DNA of 64,000 nucleotides from Liolophura sinensis (GCF_032854445.1 NC_088296.1:1180001-1244000), one strand, 5' to 3'; positions 10,651-24,515 are shown, numbered from the stretch's first letter. Translations and numbers: made by a program. The notes: generated by a model not told the origin, from the letters alone.

Positions 10651-13600
10651 ATTAATATATTCTTGAACAAACAAAAGTATTTCATTAGCACAATATGGCT
10701 GTAATAAAATGTTATTCTTTACTCGAAAAAATGTCATTCTGTTATACTTGAGATGAGTCAGTTTGTGGTCACACAATTACCGTATTTCGTCTGTATTTGA
10801 ATTTAAGACTTCAACTTAAACGTTCAAAAATAAGGAGTGAATTGAGAAAAAGTTTGAGAAATTTAACTTGATACTAAAGTTCAAGAAATTCCTCCTTGTA
10901 TATACTTCTAGAAGTGAAGTACAACTACAGAGAGATAACGGTATTTATAGGGGTGGTAAAAAACTGGATGGTGTTTGGAGGGATGGGGAGGGGGGGCGGG
11001 CTAATGGTCTTAATGTGACTAGCCAGATGTAAACAACACATAGAATAAATGAACGCATCCAGTCCAGTAATTAATATTTGCATGAAAAACTGGTAAACAA
11101 AGCGGGGGTTAGGCGTACACCCTGTCTGATGCTAATTTGGGACGAGCATCGCCGGGTGAAGTAAGAAGTCCCAGATGTCCACACAGTTACAGGAGAAGAG
11201 GGGGTGGTATGGAGTGGGAACCGTTAGGAGGGACAAGGACGCTTGGGTGGGGTCCGTTAGTCGAGATCAAAGAGAATGTGCATTTGAAGCAGCGAACCGA
11301 GCCATCTGCGATGAGTGAGAACACAGATGGGCGCTAGTACGCCGTCTATTCAGGTCCTGCCCTGCCCGGCTCAGCCTAGCCCCGCGGTCTTTTGGCAGCA
11401 AACTGGCTCCGTCATCGAGCCTCCTTGTCCTGGGTACCGATCATGTTTCAGAAAACAACTGGGATTAAATCCGATTATAAAGTTAATGGAGTGCTGTGGT
11501 TATAATTACTTACAGGGGGTCAGGGGTCAAGGAGCAAACAAAGAGTCCGTTTCTAACTTGCTGTCCGTGAGGGTAATGCTACAGATCGTTTCCGCCTGTA
11601 AATCACAGTCTTTTAGCGATATGTCCGACAATAAAAGTCAATGCTTCTGATGCCAGAGAATTACGTCCAAGATTTGCTTCACTTTAAACATCACTGTCTT
11701 TGGCTATGGTCACAGTAAGATTTTCTTCAAATATAGAAGGACTGAGGGATATTACAATTAAAGTAATTGTAGTCTTTTCACGAAATTTTCACAACACCCA
11801 TTCATGCAAAGTAAGGCTGCACAAGAGTTTCACGATTGTTTTGTGACAAAAAATCTAATAGTGATTTATCTTAGGAAACTTAATTTTGGGAAACTATGTT
11901 TACGACGTGTAAACTTTACAATCACCGCTAGATAAATTTGACTAGAGTGATAACGCGACCGGAAATAAATCCTTACGCATGCGCTATCAGGCTACAAAAA
12001 AATTAAAGCAATGTATAAGGACGTCGATCATAGGGGACGGGGGAATGGTCGATGTTTTCATGTCCATTAGATTAATTACAACTCCTCAGGGACCATGCGT
12101 GCACGATTGACGACAGTCACATGTGTAGTACATGCAACAACATTTGTACAGTTTTCTCCTAATGAGTAATCTGCGTCATATACATGTGAATTTGACGCAA
12201 CTGTCAACGCCCAAGTGCGGTGTTGTCATATGTTTTGAGGAAATGGCACAGAGATTCATAAAGATACAAGAACTTTCTGAATGACTGAAAAAATAGATTA
12301 TACTGGCCCCTTATATAATGCCTCTAAAATTAAATCAAAGTATACGAACACGCTGTATACCGCGAAGACCCGAAATGCGCATTACGTCATGCGGAATGCA
12401 GGGTAGACTTACACACACATATTTACCCGCCAATTATATAAGCCTATACATAGCTGTCAATGTATACTGTGATGTCAAATCGAAGAAAAAGGATCGAATG
12501 ATGCATGGCTATCGGGCTATCAAGAAGAAATGGGTATGCTATTAATTTCAGCCTGGCCGATAACGCCAAGTGTATCGAGCGCTTTCAAGCAACGAATCAG
12601 CTGGGTTTGGAGAGTCGCTGTCGCATCCACGCAAAGTGAGTTAAAAGTTATCAAACAAACGAGCGCCCAAAGCTTAAAGATCGTGTGGAAAAGTTTGCTT
12701 TGTCTATATGCCGCCCAAAGCATTGGTTAAGCCTGTCATCTATAACAAATGGACTAACATATGGGTACTTACTTGTGCGGCTGTGTATTTAACATATCTT
12801 CACGTTTCTAAGTCACTTCTCAGCCTTAAGTGACACAAACAGTTTAAAACTATAAAGTTATATTTGTATACAAAATGTATACGGGTTTGTACACAAAATG
12901 TATTCAGTTTGAACAAAATCATTGGAAACATGCAATTAAATGACATTCCATACACATAAAATTAAAATGCTAATCGGAAAAAAAGTTGTTAAATAGAAAG
13001 TGAAGTTATGATTCATGAACCTAAAATGTGGAAGGTTGAAGTAATAACCATGGTAACCACTTAACATAGACTACACACAGTAAAACAAAACAATCACACT
13101 CACCCAGCTTCATATTTGCCCGCCTTATGGTCAGAAATCCACAACGAGTTTATGAGTCCAAAAGGAACCGAAAAGTTCCGTATTAAATTTTATAAATACA
13201 CAATTTGTCTTTAAGTTATAAATTCATCCTTTTCCACCTCTCCACCAAAAGCTGACACACAGTGTCTTCACAATGTCAATAAGCAGCGTCTCCAGTAAGA
13301 CGTCCCTTTTTTGCTCTGCTCTAAAGTCCGTCTCTGGCGCTCTGCAAGTGAAGTGAAAGTGATCCAGACCCGCAGGCTCCGTACCAAAGCCCGTTATCAC
13401 AGGCGCCTGTTAAACTACATCACTTCATCGCACGCGCTTCTTTTGTTGTCATCGAGCCACGCGCCGCGCGCCCTCTAGCGGCAATTAGCGAAGCGTGAAC
13501 TCAGCCGCGATGACTCAATGGCCGTCTGAATGGACGAGGCTCTAGTGGGGTGCTCGCCGCTACAATCAACTTGTCGATACCCATACCCACATTTTTCCTA

Positions 13601-15223
13601 CAATATAAAACATAAACACTACCCAAAATTATGTCAGCTTATGCATGATATTTCCCATTCAGTTACACATGCCAAAACCTCCAAGAAGCGAGACTTTAGA
13701 CTGTTTTCACGCCTGGCTCTGCGACCGTAAAATCGATTACTTCACTCCTCGCGGGCCTCGTAGTGTAGTCTCGTAACAAAGGTACATGTCGCATACCCCA
13801 CCCTCTCCGCCCCACCCCATCGCCTGCTAACAGATGACCTATAAGTCAAACCTGAATATAGCTCAAAAGTCATCGTCTGATTTATTCTCAGTGTTGAATG
13901 TATTCAGCCAGGGTTATTTTATATGTAAGATGTCAGCAAACGACGAGCAAACAAATGAGAAAAACAGCAACGTAATAGTGTCGATAGAAAACTGAAATAA
14001 CAAAGAATTAATATTTGTTAAGGGTCTGAATCATGCTTAAGTCACCGAGGCGTTGATTCCTTTCTCTTTTGTAAACATTACTTCCATCTTTATTTATACA
14101 CCTAAGGTATACATCTCGTTTGGTTTTATCTACCACCTATATACGTACGTCTTCAACAAGCAGCCCTATGAAAATATAGTGTATCAGACTTTCAAAGTAC
14201 GAGTTGTTTTGTTTTGTTGTTTTGCGGATTTGAGATCTTTTATATTGTTGATGGTTTATGGAAATTATGTCCACTTTTTTGATGATCTTATCGTTTCATT
14301 TCTACTCAGACCAACTTCTTTTTCTTCAAAGTCATGACGTATCTGTTCTCCACCACAATTAAGCTTATAAGCCTTAGGCAATTATGTAATTTCTCCACAC
14401 AGTTTTTTCATTTACTTATTACGCAATAAATCCTAAGCAAATAAAGCTTTCTTGTTTTCATATTTAATTCATTTTGATTCTTTCAGTTTTATTAATATAT
14501 TATTTATTATCATAATTATTTTCTTATTTTGTTCGCTATTTCTCCTCCGAATACATGGTTTTATAGATTGGAATGCTTTCTTTGGATTGCTTTCTTTAAT
14601 GTTGCTTTTTGATGATACCCTCCCGTCTCCAAGACAGTATGTCTTACTCAATGTCAGGTTTTCCTGCAGATAAGCACCACTACTACAGACTCTCTAGAAA
14701 TCCTTAAAACATAAATAATTGATGCATAATTCATTTTCAACATTACTATACAGACATTCAATCTTTACAGAGATTAATAATGCTCCAAGTGGATGGTTAA
14801 ACTACAAAGGCTTTGACCTTCCTTCACAAAACATCCCAAGTGAATATTCCATAACACAATTTCTCTATCGGTGAGAACATCACCAGTGTTATGGCCCATT
14901 GACATATATACAATTATGCCTACTGTATAAGATTGAAGCTGACCCTAGGGAACCCCAAGCTGTTTCAGTGTACTACAACTATACATTGTTGCTGAATACT
15001 GGTTTTAGGGACACTTCCCTTTCGGATATCGCGGCCCGTAAAACCAGCGATTTTATGAAATCATTTACATTGGTAATTCGTGTTTTGTTTGTTTTACAAC
15101 GCGGAATGTCTCTTTACGCATGTACATTAGTTTTATGCTGGCGCTTTGTTTTTACAATAATATATACTTGGATTAATGGAATGCATTCTAGAACTTAGTT
15201 GTTGGAGTATGACATTTGTGAAT
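10651..15223. other. Intergenic, no gene seen
   Basis: Contains a G-rich stretch (10965-11001, several GGG runs, possible quadruplex on the plus strand). It also contains a CpG-rich patch at about 13390-13530 with CGCGCCGCGCGCC, which might be a promoter or exon but has no supporting splice-site and frame combination. 14000-14670 is AT-rich, with chance open frames full of Phe, Leu and Ile. Confidence 0.45.
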
Positions 15224-15605
15224 GATGAATAAAAACTGAGATGAATAACAACTGAGATGAACAACAAATCAGATGAATAACAACTCAGGTGAATAACAAC
15301 TGAGATGAATAATAACTGCGATGAAGAACTGCTGAGTTGAAGAACAACTGCTATGAATAACAACTGAGATGAAGAAATACTGAGATGAAGGACAACTGAG
15401 ATGAAAAACAACTGAGATGAAGAACAACAGAGATGAATAACAATTGAAATGAAGAACAACTGAGATGAATAACAATTGAGATGATGAACAACTGAAATGA
15501 AGAACAACCGAGATGAAGAACAACTGAGATGAAGAACAACAGAGATGAATAACAACAGAGATGAAGAACAACTGAGATGAAGAACAACTGAGATGAAGAA
15601 CAATT
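15224..15605. repeat. 16-bp minisatellite, about 23 copies
   Basis: Unit GATGAAGAACAACTGA with an AATAACAAC variant. The minus strand reads as a 16-residue FFISVVLHLSCSSSQL repeat in several frames, which is an artefact of the array. Confidence 0.95.
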
Positions 15606-16329
15606 TAGACATATGTATCCAGACCTCTGGATCAGTTTCCTTACAAACATTTTGACTGATTGACTGTTTTTGATAATGTCAAATGATACAGTTGATCTTT
15701 GTAATTCTTAAGCGACAAAAGACTTCTGGTGTTATGACCATCACTGGAACAGGCCACTCTGAGCCAGTTTTGGATGACTTCAAATAGACAATGGTATTGC
15801 AATATAAATCGGCCATTAGGAGATGCACATATGTGGGTAGCAGTGCTGCTCCTGGGTGAGGATGTGTGTATAGGTGTTTGGAGGTAGGGTGGGGCGGAAA
15901 AGTAAGCGTGTGATGAGGGATCAATCGATCCAGGTTTATCGGAATCCATGCACTAAAAAGTAAAGAAGATTATATGTTGCGTTTACAGTATGTGGAGGAG
16001 GAGTTATTGGGCGGAGTTCACATTGTATTAGTTGCTGTATGTGAGTCTTTTAAAACATTAGCGAGGATTAAAGAGGATTAGTCTGCGCGTTGCAGAACAG
16101 CGCAACTAATGCAAAACTGATCGCCAGTTTTAACAAACAAACATAGCAACCGCTCACCGAGGGGTAAATTTAAAATCAGTATAATCATGTTATAGACTAT
16201 CTAAGCTTCATAAGTTATAATACAAATGTTTGAATCTCTTCGGGAATAACACATCAAGGATGAATAAATCTGTACATTCCGTGGTTTTGATATATTTTAT
16301 TGAGATGCGTTACACCGATCTGAAAAATT
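15606..16329. other. Intergenic, nothing recognised
   Basis: No convincing exon, array or transposon match. Confidence 0.5.
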
Positions 16330-16530
16330 TTGCACTTATATGGCGGTGGTCGGGTTTAAGAGTGGAATAAACCGGAGTGCTCGGGGAATAACCGAGCACC
16401 CTTTGCCAGGTAATTCACAAACTTTCTGACTTAAATCCGCAGCCAAACCCAAGACTGGATTCGAACACAAAACATCCTTGGCCAAAGACCTGCCAGGCGC
16501 GCTGAACCTGGGCCCTATTTCACAAACCTT
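16330..16530 (-). repeat. Dispersed repeat, possibly a third tRNA-related SINE
   Basis: The phrase GACTTAAATCCGCAGCCAAAC followed by an AGACTGGATTCGAACAC B-box-like segment is partly repeated at about 39150-39205 (CTTAAATCCGTAGCCAAAC, then TGGGTTCGATCTC). The orientation and limits are uncertain, so this is an inference from two partial copies. Confidence 0.35.
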
Positions 16531-18504
16531 CGTAAATTAATTTTCCGTAACTCTTCTCTGGAAAATGACGTCGTCTTTTGGCAACCAGTGTCTATAACCT
16601 AGACAACATCTTTTAGGAAAAAAGTTTCGAGAAATATGACGTATGAAAATTTGTGAAAGTGGCCCAGAGCTTTAACAACCTAGGCTCTGTGTTTTTGACA
16701 GGTCTGTGTTTTTCTAATTTCTGAACACGGCATCTGGGACCAGGTGTAAACCTGTCTCACACGTTGTCTTACCCCGCCCCGTATCTTTGTCTCCAAGACG
16801 CCTGTGTGGTCATTTTGACTCATCCCAGATGCTTGGCGTTAATATAACGGTTACATGGAGTTAAGCTCGGAGGATGTGTGTATGCGGGAGGGGGTTGGGG
16901 GGTGGGGGGGGGGGGGGTATTTGGGGTGCATCTGTGAAAACATCTTTGTTTAGGTACATGTAACACTGTGAAATCAGCCCAAAACAGGTGGTGATGTGGA
17001 ACGCGTGTTCGGGAGGAGGAATTGGAAGGGGAACGCGAATCGATTGTAAACAGTGAAAAGTTTCTCTTGTCTATATAATTACAGTGAAAATGCATATATA
17101 TGTGTAAATAATAATTCATTATTTGAAACAAGCCTAAATATAGGTTGCAAAGTCAAAAATATTTACGCAGAAAGTACGAGGCATTCTACAAAATATATTC
17201 AGTCACATATCTTACGACAAACCAATCAATCAATCAATCAATCAATAAACCAACAACAACAGAAAGAAGACTGAAAACTACAACAGTAACACCTTCACTT
17301 TTGTTTCATTTTTAGATTTAGGAAACAATCATAGGTCATTAAAGACTGGAAGTATGGTGGATTTTGTTGTTTTATTTTCAACCTTTGGGAAAAAGGTTTA
17401 GGAGAGTTTGTTTGTGTATTGTGTACCCACGGACATTCAATGCGATGTTTGGTATCATTTTGTGATGTCACGCTTAATTTTTTATAACACCCAGCTTAGA
17501 CATCAAGCAAATTACGTTCCTTTTCCCATCCAATAAAACATATATGTGCACACAAAGAACTAACTGTAGTTTTGTACATAGTTTTAAATAGGCTTTTCAC
17601 TGGTTGTTATTTCTACTGATTGTATCCTGTCACTATAATGTTATTTTATATTTATTTCAGATTATGAATGAATCAATTAATGATTCAGTGAACTTAGCAG
17701 AATCACTGAGGAACTTTGCTGGTCAGTTACCCGTATACAGCCGCTCGTGTATCTTCCTGTTAGATTCAAGCTGGTTTATAGCGCTGTATGTAATACAAAG
17801 CATAACGTAAAGTATATCAGTCCTTCCCCTCCCACACCCACCCAAACCGTTTGCCTCAAAACGCGGATCTTTTGCCTCATGGCTATGCAATGTCTTGGAT
17901 CACCCTCTGTCCTACTACAGAGGCTAGCCAATTGCCAGGTCATCTGGAACTTCACAATCCGTCTGTCATGATGTGTCCAACCGTGATGTTTTCTCAAAGA
18001 TTTTGAGACGAACAGCACTCCACGTGTTGTAGCCAAGCCACATTGGTTACGGTGACAATCGTAAGCCCGTCAAAGTTAAGGAATTCTTTGGAGTTACTTT
18101 GCTCATTTCTGTTATGTAATAGAAAGTTCAACACTATGGAGAGCAAACGTAAAGCTGTATATTCTAACTCTTCTAGTAAGTGCTTAAAATGTAGCAACAT
18201 AGACAGCTGCTTCATGAATGAGTTATATTGCAAATTCCGTATGGCCTTTTCCAAAAGAGAAGTCAAATGAAAAAACAAATATGAACGGAGAAAAATGACA
18301 GTCAGCTGAAACTATAAGGTATACGAAACTACGGTTACTTAATTTGTTTACATATCTTTTTTCTCATTGAAAATAGACCGCTCAATGTTTGAATTCTATA
18401 AGGTTGGTCTTATAAGCAACTTTTGATCACGGCTAGTGCTAATGGCGTCAGACAATTATGATTAGACTATACACCGTGTTTGTTGTCAACATAGCTCGCT
18501 TACG
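16531..18504. other. Intergenic, simple-sequence spots only
   Basis: Holds a G-run at about 16888-16920 (GGGGGTTGGGGGGTGGGG and more; quadruplex potential on the plus strand) and an (AATC)n run at 17222-17246. The open frames at 17604-18270 have no exon-like features. Confidence 0.5.
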
Positions 18505-18738
18505 TCCACGAGTGCATTTCACACTAGCAATCTGCGGATGGTCTTGGGTTCCCTCCGGGCACCGCTCGATTTCTTCCCACCATAATGCTGGCCAACTTCC
18601 CTCTCACTATAATGCTAGCCACCTTTCCTCTCACCATAATGCTGGCCAACTTTCCTCTCACCATAATGCTGCCCGTCGTTGTGTAAGCGAGACAGCATTG
18701 GTTACGGCGTATAACACCAGTCAAAGAAGTAAATAAAT
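18505..18738 (+). mobile_element. SINE family 1 copy with an internal 27-bp tandem expansion
   Basis: SINE text begins around ATCTGCGGATGGTCTTGGG and ends ...GCGTATAACACCAGTCAAAGAAGTAAATAAATAA. In the middle, the CTCACCATAATGCTGGCCAA segment is present four times (spacing 27 bp at 18582, 18609, 18636, 18663), where other copies have it once. Confidence 0.8.
18573..18676. repeat. 27-bp tandem repeat made from SINE sequence, 4 copies
   Basis: Unit CCATAATGCTGGCCAACTTT plus CCTCTCA. It is the SINE core block CCACCATAATGCTGGCC plus a short linker. Confidence 0.85.
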
Positions 18739-19884
18739 AAACACTTTATGCCACAAAATTTCTCAATCTCGGCTGATGCCTGTCTGTTATGTAACAATAC
18801 ATGTGAGGTACCGAAAATATGGCAAATAATTTACAAATACAACAGCTTATAGTTTATCTTTCAACATTTTTGGGAGTGGTGGGAGATCATCTGGTAACGC
18901 ATTCTCCTGGCATAAGGTTAAGCTCCACCTAGGTTATATCAAATAATATATTGCATAATTTACATCTATGTTTTTAATATAGATTTGATATGCACTCAGT
19001 TGTACTTAGACTACAGAACTACGTATTGATATTTTCATAAATAGCATTCTCAGTGATTCGCTTGATGACGCCTATTTCCTAATTTAGAACAAACTGAATG
19101 TTTGGCCCACATTATATACTGTTTCAGTCCGTGGCTCTGAGCGCTGGTTACATTTCGGTCTACTGGTCAATACTACGGACAGTTATGTCCAGATGTTGCC
19201 CATGAGGTCACCAGCCGCCCGCCTCAGACAGCTAATTCCTCTGAGAACAATGCCTCCAGACCCTCCCAAACCAGATATTCTGCCACAGACAACAAGATCC
19301 TCGCGCCAAATCACGTGGTACGGGTTCACCACTGCTGTGATCCGACCCACAATGTTTAAATAGCTCGGGCATACCAGTTCACGATGTCATCTTCATTATA
19401 GGGCCAACCATACTATAAATGCTTGCATATCCAAACCGTATCCCAACGGGGTACCGTTTCCCCTCAAAATGGCGACTCAGGTCCAAGATATACTGATCAT
19501 TGGTCTCTTCAAATACTTCAACATTTCTGTATTATTTATTTATTGGGGGTTTGGGGAAGGTGAGGGGTGGGCGGGGTTGTGTGTGTGTGTGTGTGTGGGG
19601 GGGGGGGGGTGTATGTGTGGTTTAACGTAGCTTTCAAGATTATATAAGTCATATCACGACGGCGTCCCTTTGTAGCAGAGTAGACCGGACCTTCCCGGAG
19701 CTTCCCGGACCTTCAAGGGCCTTTCCGTGGCTCGGGAGCAAAATGATCTGTTATGGACCGTCTCTTATACTCTAAAAAAATTATGCATACAAATGTTCTA
19801 AATGAGAATGTGATCCATGCTTCATAGATTTCTTTTTTGTTCGAATTTGATCTTTTCTTCTAACAAATGTAGTAAACCATAGCC
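18739..19884. other. Intergenic, no gene seen
   Basis: A (GT)n run followed by a G-run at about 19577-19612 is the only clear structure. A small CCGGACCTTCCCGGAGCTTC duplication sits at 19687-19722. Confidence 0.5.
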
Positions 19885-20013
19885 ATCTGAGCAGCCTACG
19901 GGTATCCGAAGGTTTCCCCTGGACACTACCGATTTCGTTCTTCCACCATAAAGTTTCTCGCCGTCGTATAATGTAATATTTTCTTGTGCACAACCCAAAA
20001 CGCCAATCAAATA
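19885..20013 (+). mobile_element. Highly diverged SINE family 1 fragment
   Basis: CAGCCTACGGGTATCCGAAGG, then TTCCACCATAAAGTTTCTCGC, CGTCGTATAATGTAATATTTTC and CGCCAATCAAATATAT follow the SINE order, with many substitutions. Confidence 0.65.
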
Positions 20014-20067
20014 TATAGTTTTATAAACATATTCGTATGCTCAGTATATTCGTAATTCAGATTTAAT

Positions 20068-20142
20068 ACGTGTTAACCAGTAGAATGCTAGTACGTGTTA
20101 ACCAGTAGAATGCTAGTACGTGTTAACCAGTAGAATGCTAGT
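20068..20142. repeat. 25-bp perfect tandem repeat, 3 copies
   Basis: ACGTGTTAACCAGTAGAATG plus CTAGT three times. The near-identity suggests recent amplification. Confidence 0.95.
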
Positions 20143-20732
20143 ACATGCACGACTACACATTGTTTGGTATAATTTCTGCAAGTCCAGTTTATTTGTTGTC
20201 TTAGCGAGGGCACTTTTTATTTATTTGAGTTTACTTTTCTTTCTCAGTTTGATGTTCATGAACGGTTCACGATGCCTGTTTCATGAAATCACAAACGCTT
20301 CACAGTGCATGTTTCACGAACTTACCAGCATTTCATGACGTATGTCACACAAACTCACGAACGTTTCACGGTTTGTGTATGGGGGAAGCGGAGAGTGGGC
20401 ACTGACCTTCGGCATGTGCATACCCGAATATGTAATAATATGTCGTCACCATGACACATACAGTATACACGTGTACGTTATTGATTAGCTTTAGCGTAGT
20501 AATTAGTGAGTTTTTTTTACATACCGTGCAGTACACAGGTGTCTGTGTCAAATCCGTTAGTCCACAAGTAGCACTAGACGGAAAAAGCTGGCTATTTTCA
20601 TTATTAGAGCACAGGTGCCGATTATACAAGTATTTTGTATCATTTGTCAATGGGTCAAATGAGACGTGTCATGACAGCAATAAGATCGCCACTCATGCGT
20701 GATACTTCACACACTGTGATATTTGCCAAAAT

Positions 20733-20925
20733 GCATTTATTTATTTATCTGATTGGTGTTTAACGCCGTACTGAAGAATATTTCACTTATACAACGGCGG
20801 CCAGCATTATAATGGGAGGAAACCGGACAGAGCCCGGGGGAAACCCATGACCATCCGCAGACTGCTGAAGACCTTCCCACGTACGGCCGGAGAGGAAGCC
20901 AGCTCACAGCGAGGCCCCCTTATTT
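20733..20925 (-). mobile_element. SINE family 1, near full-length body
   Basis: Reverse orientation: tail TTTATTTATTTATCTGATTGG, GTTTAACGCCGTACTG, CGGCGGCCAGCATTATAATGG, GCCCGGGGGAAACCCATGAC, ACGTACGGCCGGAGAGGAAG. The tRNA-like head is mostly missing. Confidence 0.85.
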
Positions 20926-22127
20926 GAAAAAAAAAATAATAGAAGGAATAATAAATCGTTTTAAGAGTGATTCAAGAGTCTATACCGGAGATTTCAGGCA
21001 AAAAAAAAAACAACAAAAAAAAAAACAAAACAAAAACATATTCACTAGTGAAATCAAAGTTTCTATTTTTCTGTATTTATTCAAGAATAGCTGAAACTAC
21101 TACCTTTTAGTGAATATTAGATTCTTACCTGTCCTATCAATAGTGAATAAATCATTTTGAAAGTTGGAAAGGTTATAATGGAACTGGCTTTATCAATTTT
21201 AGGGCTTTTATTGTCAATTTTGTCATCAGTTTATCTGTTGCATCCGTTTAAAAAAGAAGCAATGTGCCATCTTCGTCGTATTTATGATTGTATTCATGTG
21301 CGCTGCAATTTCGTTCACATCCGCCCTCACAAAACCTTTTTACAGTTTTAATCGCTGTCAGTAAGTAATTATACATTCGACAAAGGTGCTTAATGCTAAT
21401 GCAATATGGATATTTACGTAAATTAAGCATTAGAAGAATTTTTACCTCTTTTTGGCGAACTATATATTGCGCGGAAGTGCACGGCCTTGTGATGCGGTCC
21501 AAGAAGGGTCAAGGTCTCCAGCTATGTAATAGCAAAATGTAATAAAACAAAATAATTACCCGTGTTTTTTCATTTTCTTCTGATAAAGGCGAACCGAACC
21601 CAAGTAACAAAACAACATAGAAAAAAACAAGCCAAAAACAAAACATCATAACCTGCGTATAGATTCCTCTTAGTCCAGTACCCAGATAATTGTTACCTCC
21701 CCTGTTCTATCTGCATGTTAATCGACTCAAGCGTCTGGACAAAATTCTCTGAGGGAACCATGTCTCGGGGCGGGTTACTGCATACAACTAACGGGGGAGT
21801 CGGTCAAATCAGATCTGTCCAGGGGCGATAAAAGACAACACTGCGAAATTAAAATATTTCAGAAGGATTTGTCTCCTCTTGGCCTGAAATATTAAAAACT
21901 ACATATGGCGAATCGAACACAGCAGCAACGCACTGCCTACTCCCACAAAACCTGATAGCAGCACAGTTACTACGGGTGTCAAATCTGACTCTAGCGCTTC
22001 CTGACTTGCGTCGTCCAGTGGTCTTGTGATAATTATTGGCATTCGAAACTTCGCTCTCGTGAGAGATCAACACAGGAACAGAGATTCGAATATGCCGAAA
22101 CTTTTCGCTGGACACCAAACCGGTAAC
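20926..22127. other. Intergenic, nothing recognised
   Basis: A-rich stretch at 21000-21035. A 64-residue open frame at 21157 begins with a hydrophobic run, but there are no splice signals or homology that I can point to. Confidence 0.45.
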
Positions 22128-22275
22128 GCGAGACACGATTCCACGCTACCTTTGTAGTGCAGGTTTCAAAATTGCGCGAGACACGATTCCACGCTACCTT
22201 TGTAGTTCAGGTTTCAAAATTGCGCGAGACGCGATTCCACGCTACCTTTGGTTTCCCTGCAGGTTTCAAAATTGC
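22128..22275. repeat. 48-bp tandem repeat, 3 copies
   Basis: Unit starts GCGAGACACGATTCCACGCT and ends GGTTTCAAAATTGC. The third copy carries a small insertion. A plus-strand open frame of 87 codons begins in it and continues to 22511. I do not recognise the product and would not call it a gene. Confidence 0.9.
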
Positions 22276-23176
22276 ATTCTACGTTTTCAGGAAACAGCGG
22301 CGTACATACACAGAGCAAAACGGCTGATAATTCGGGGTTGACTGACGGCTCCTTGGATGCCTTTGATCACCTGATTACGAAACATTTCATGGGTCAAGCC
22401 ATACATGGAACCAGGGTGAAGTTGTCTCACAGACTGAGAATTATCAGGCCCGAACCATTCGGGGCTCGCAAATTTAGGGACAGTGCTGGGAGGCTAAACG
22501 TTAACATGTAAGTAAATGGGAAATTAACTGTGGACTGTGGTCATATACCAAATCTAAAAGACACCTCTTACGTAACATTTCTGATTATTGCACCCAACTT
22601 CCTTTCGCTCGGCTTGACGGCAATATGGAAGAACATTTCTTCACAGGTTTAGTGCTGTGGGAACTTTCTACCCCGTAAACCTGAACTGTATGTGAATACA
22701 ACAAATTTTTAAAAGCATTGTTTTGGGAACACAAAAAATCCGCGATAAAAGAGAAAAACTTTGCATCCAGACTGGCTAGCCAAATGCAAGACTGTGCGAT
22801 TTAAAGTTGGAATTATTCAGAATTTGGTATGATTCTTCAAGAGGACTTCATGTACCCCGAAACAAGATGATAATATGTTAAGGTGACCATATCAATGAAA
22901 GCGTTTATTATTCTTATGGAGAGAAGCATGCACGGGGTAAAACACCAATGAAATAAATACCTCAAACAAATAGAGCAGTATGAATTTGTGTGTTCTTGCA
23001 GGAAATAATAACTCCAACTCTGGACAGTAAAATACGAAAGTTTATTTACTCGTTGATAAGAATTGCATATATACGTGTATATATATGAATTAGTTACGAC
23101 ATTTTTATCGTAAATAGTATATATGTAGATACATTGACGAAAAATAATAGATTATACAACAGCTATTAATAAAATT

Positions 23177-23177
<1 letters not shown>
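22276..23177. other. Intergenic, nothing recognised
   Basis: No array, SINE or convincing exon. Confidence 0.45.
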
Positions 23178-23248
<71 letters not shown>

Positions 23249-23273
23249 ATATATATATATATATATATATATA

Positions 23274-23340
<67 letters not shown>
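23178..23340. repeat. Compound microsatellite (AT)n-(GT)n
   Basis: About 97 bp of AT with one TC interruption, then about 64 bp of uninterrupted GT. Confidence 0.98.
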
Positions 23341-23341
<1 letters not shown>

Positions 23342-24047
23342 ACATATAGATGTACAATTCTGTTACCCTCTGTTAATTTTTCAAATGCTGTTTTGCAGAT
23401 ACACCTTTTAGATTAACATTTTCACTATGCTTGTATACACCCGATTATGCGGGTATGAGGAATGTCTCATGTCAATATTTCTACAGAGAGACTTTGTGGA
23501 TGATTCCAGTATAACTGAGAACTGGTCTCGGATGAATGGTTATGAATATATACAGCTACACAAGTGAGGTAAATGTGAGGCTGTAGAATGGTGACATAAT
23601 TGGAGTGGTTTTCCCGGGAATCATTGTTTATAAGGAGCTCTTTTGTGAATTGCATCTAAATAAAATATACAAGAGAGGTTTCCTGAAGATGGTTCTTCCA
23701 CAAGTCATTTGGGAGGCATTTATGCGGGATGGTTCATTCAGAGACCATTTGAACGGGGTTCCTTAGAGATGGTTCTTCTAGAAGCCTTGGTATTGTACGG
23801 GTTTCCAGTCAAAACCTCAGAAGGCTCACTGGGCTTTCAGCATAATCTGGTCTCAGATAAGATTGTCAAGTTTTCAGTTGCAAACTTTTCCACAAACTGC
23901 ATGTTAAACGTTTTTTACCTTATCTTTAGCGCATTGTTGTATTGCCTAAGATTGCTATTGCTATAATCTGTAACTTTTAGCACTGTTTATTTTGCTGGAT
24001 ATTGAAATCAGCAAAATTGAATGTAATAAATGTACAATAACAATGCA
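23341..24047. other. Intergenic, nothing recognised
   Basis: Contains a loosely repeated GATGGTTCTTC phrase (about 23688 and 23770). No gene. Confidence 0.45.
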
Positions 24048-24434
24048 CCAATCCATACACCCTATCCAACCCCATCCAACCCTACATTATCCAACCCCAC
24101 ACTATCCAACCACACCCAACCCCACCCTATTCAACCCCACCCTACCTCACATTATCCAACCCCACACTATCCAATCATCGCACTATCCAATCCCCACCCT
24201 ATCCAACCTCACACTATCCGACCCCCACACTATCCAAACCGCACTATCCAACCCCACACTATCCAACCCCACCCAACCCATCCTATCCAGCCCCACACTA
24301 TCCAATCCCCACATCTACACCACCCTAACCCACCCTATCCAACCCCACCCTATCTAACCCCACCCTATCCAGCCCCACACTATCCAACCCCACCCAACCC
24401 CAACACAATCCAACCCCACCCAACCCCACACTTG
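24048..24434. repeat. C-rich variable minisatellite
   Basis: Runs of CCAACCCCACCCTATCCAAC and CACACTATCCAACCCC with irregular spacing (roughly 12-15 bp). Strong strand asymmetry: almost no G on the plus strand. Confidence 0.9.
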
Positions 24435-24515
24435 AAAGACTTTGTCTGAATAACCACCGCATGTTAATGTTAATTAGTGGACAGGTTATCAACATATTAT
24501 GGTTAAAGCAGTTAA

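Noticed and set aside
13740-13790. tRNA-like GGCCTCGTAGTGTAGTC
   Set aside because: It resembles a tRNA 5' end, but there is no B box and no cloverleaf partner downstream.
14053-14673. Phe/Leu/Ile-rich plus-strand frames
   Set aside because: Expected by chance in T-rich sequence; no domain or repeated membrane pattern.
21157-21351. Small hydrophobic plus-strand frame of 64 codons
   Set aside because: It looks like a signal peptide at first, but lies in AT-rich DNA with no splice signal or recognisable continuation.
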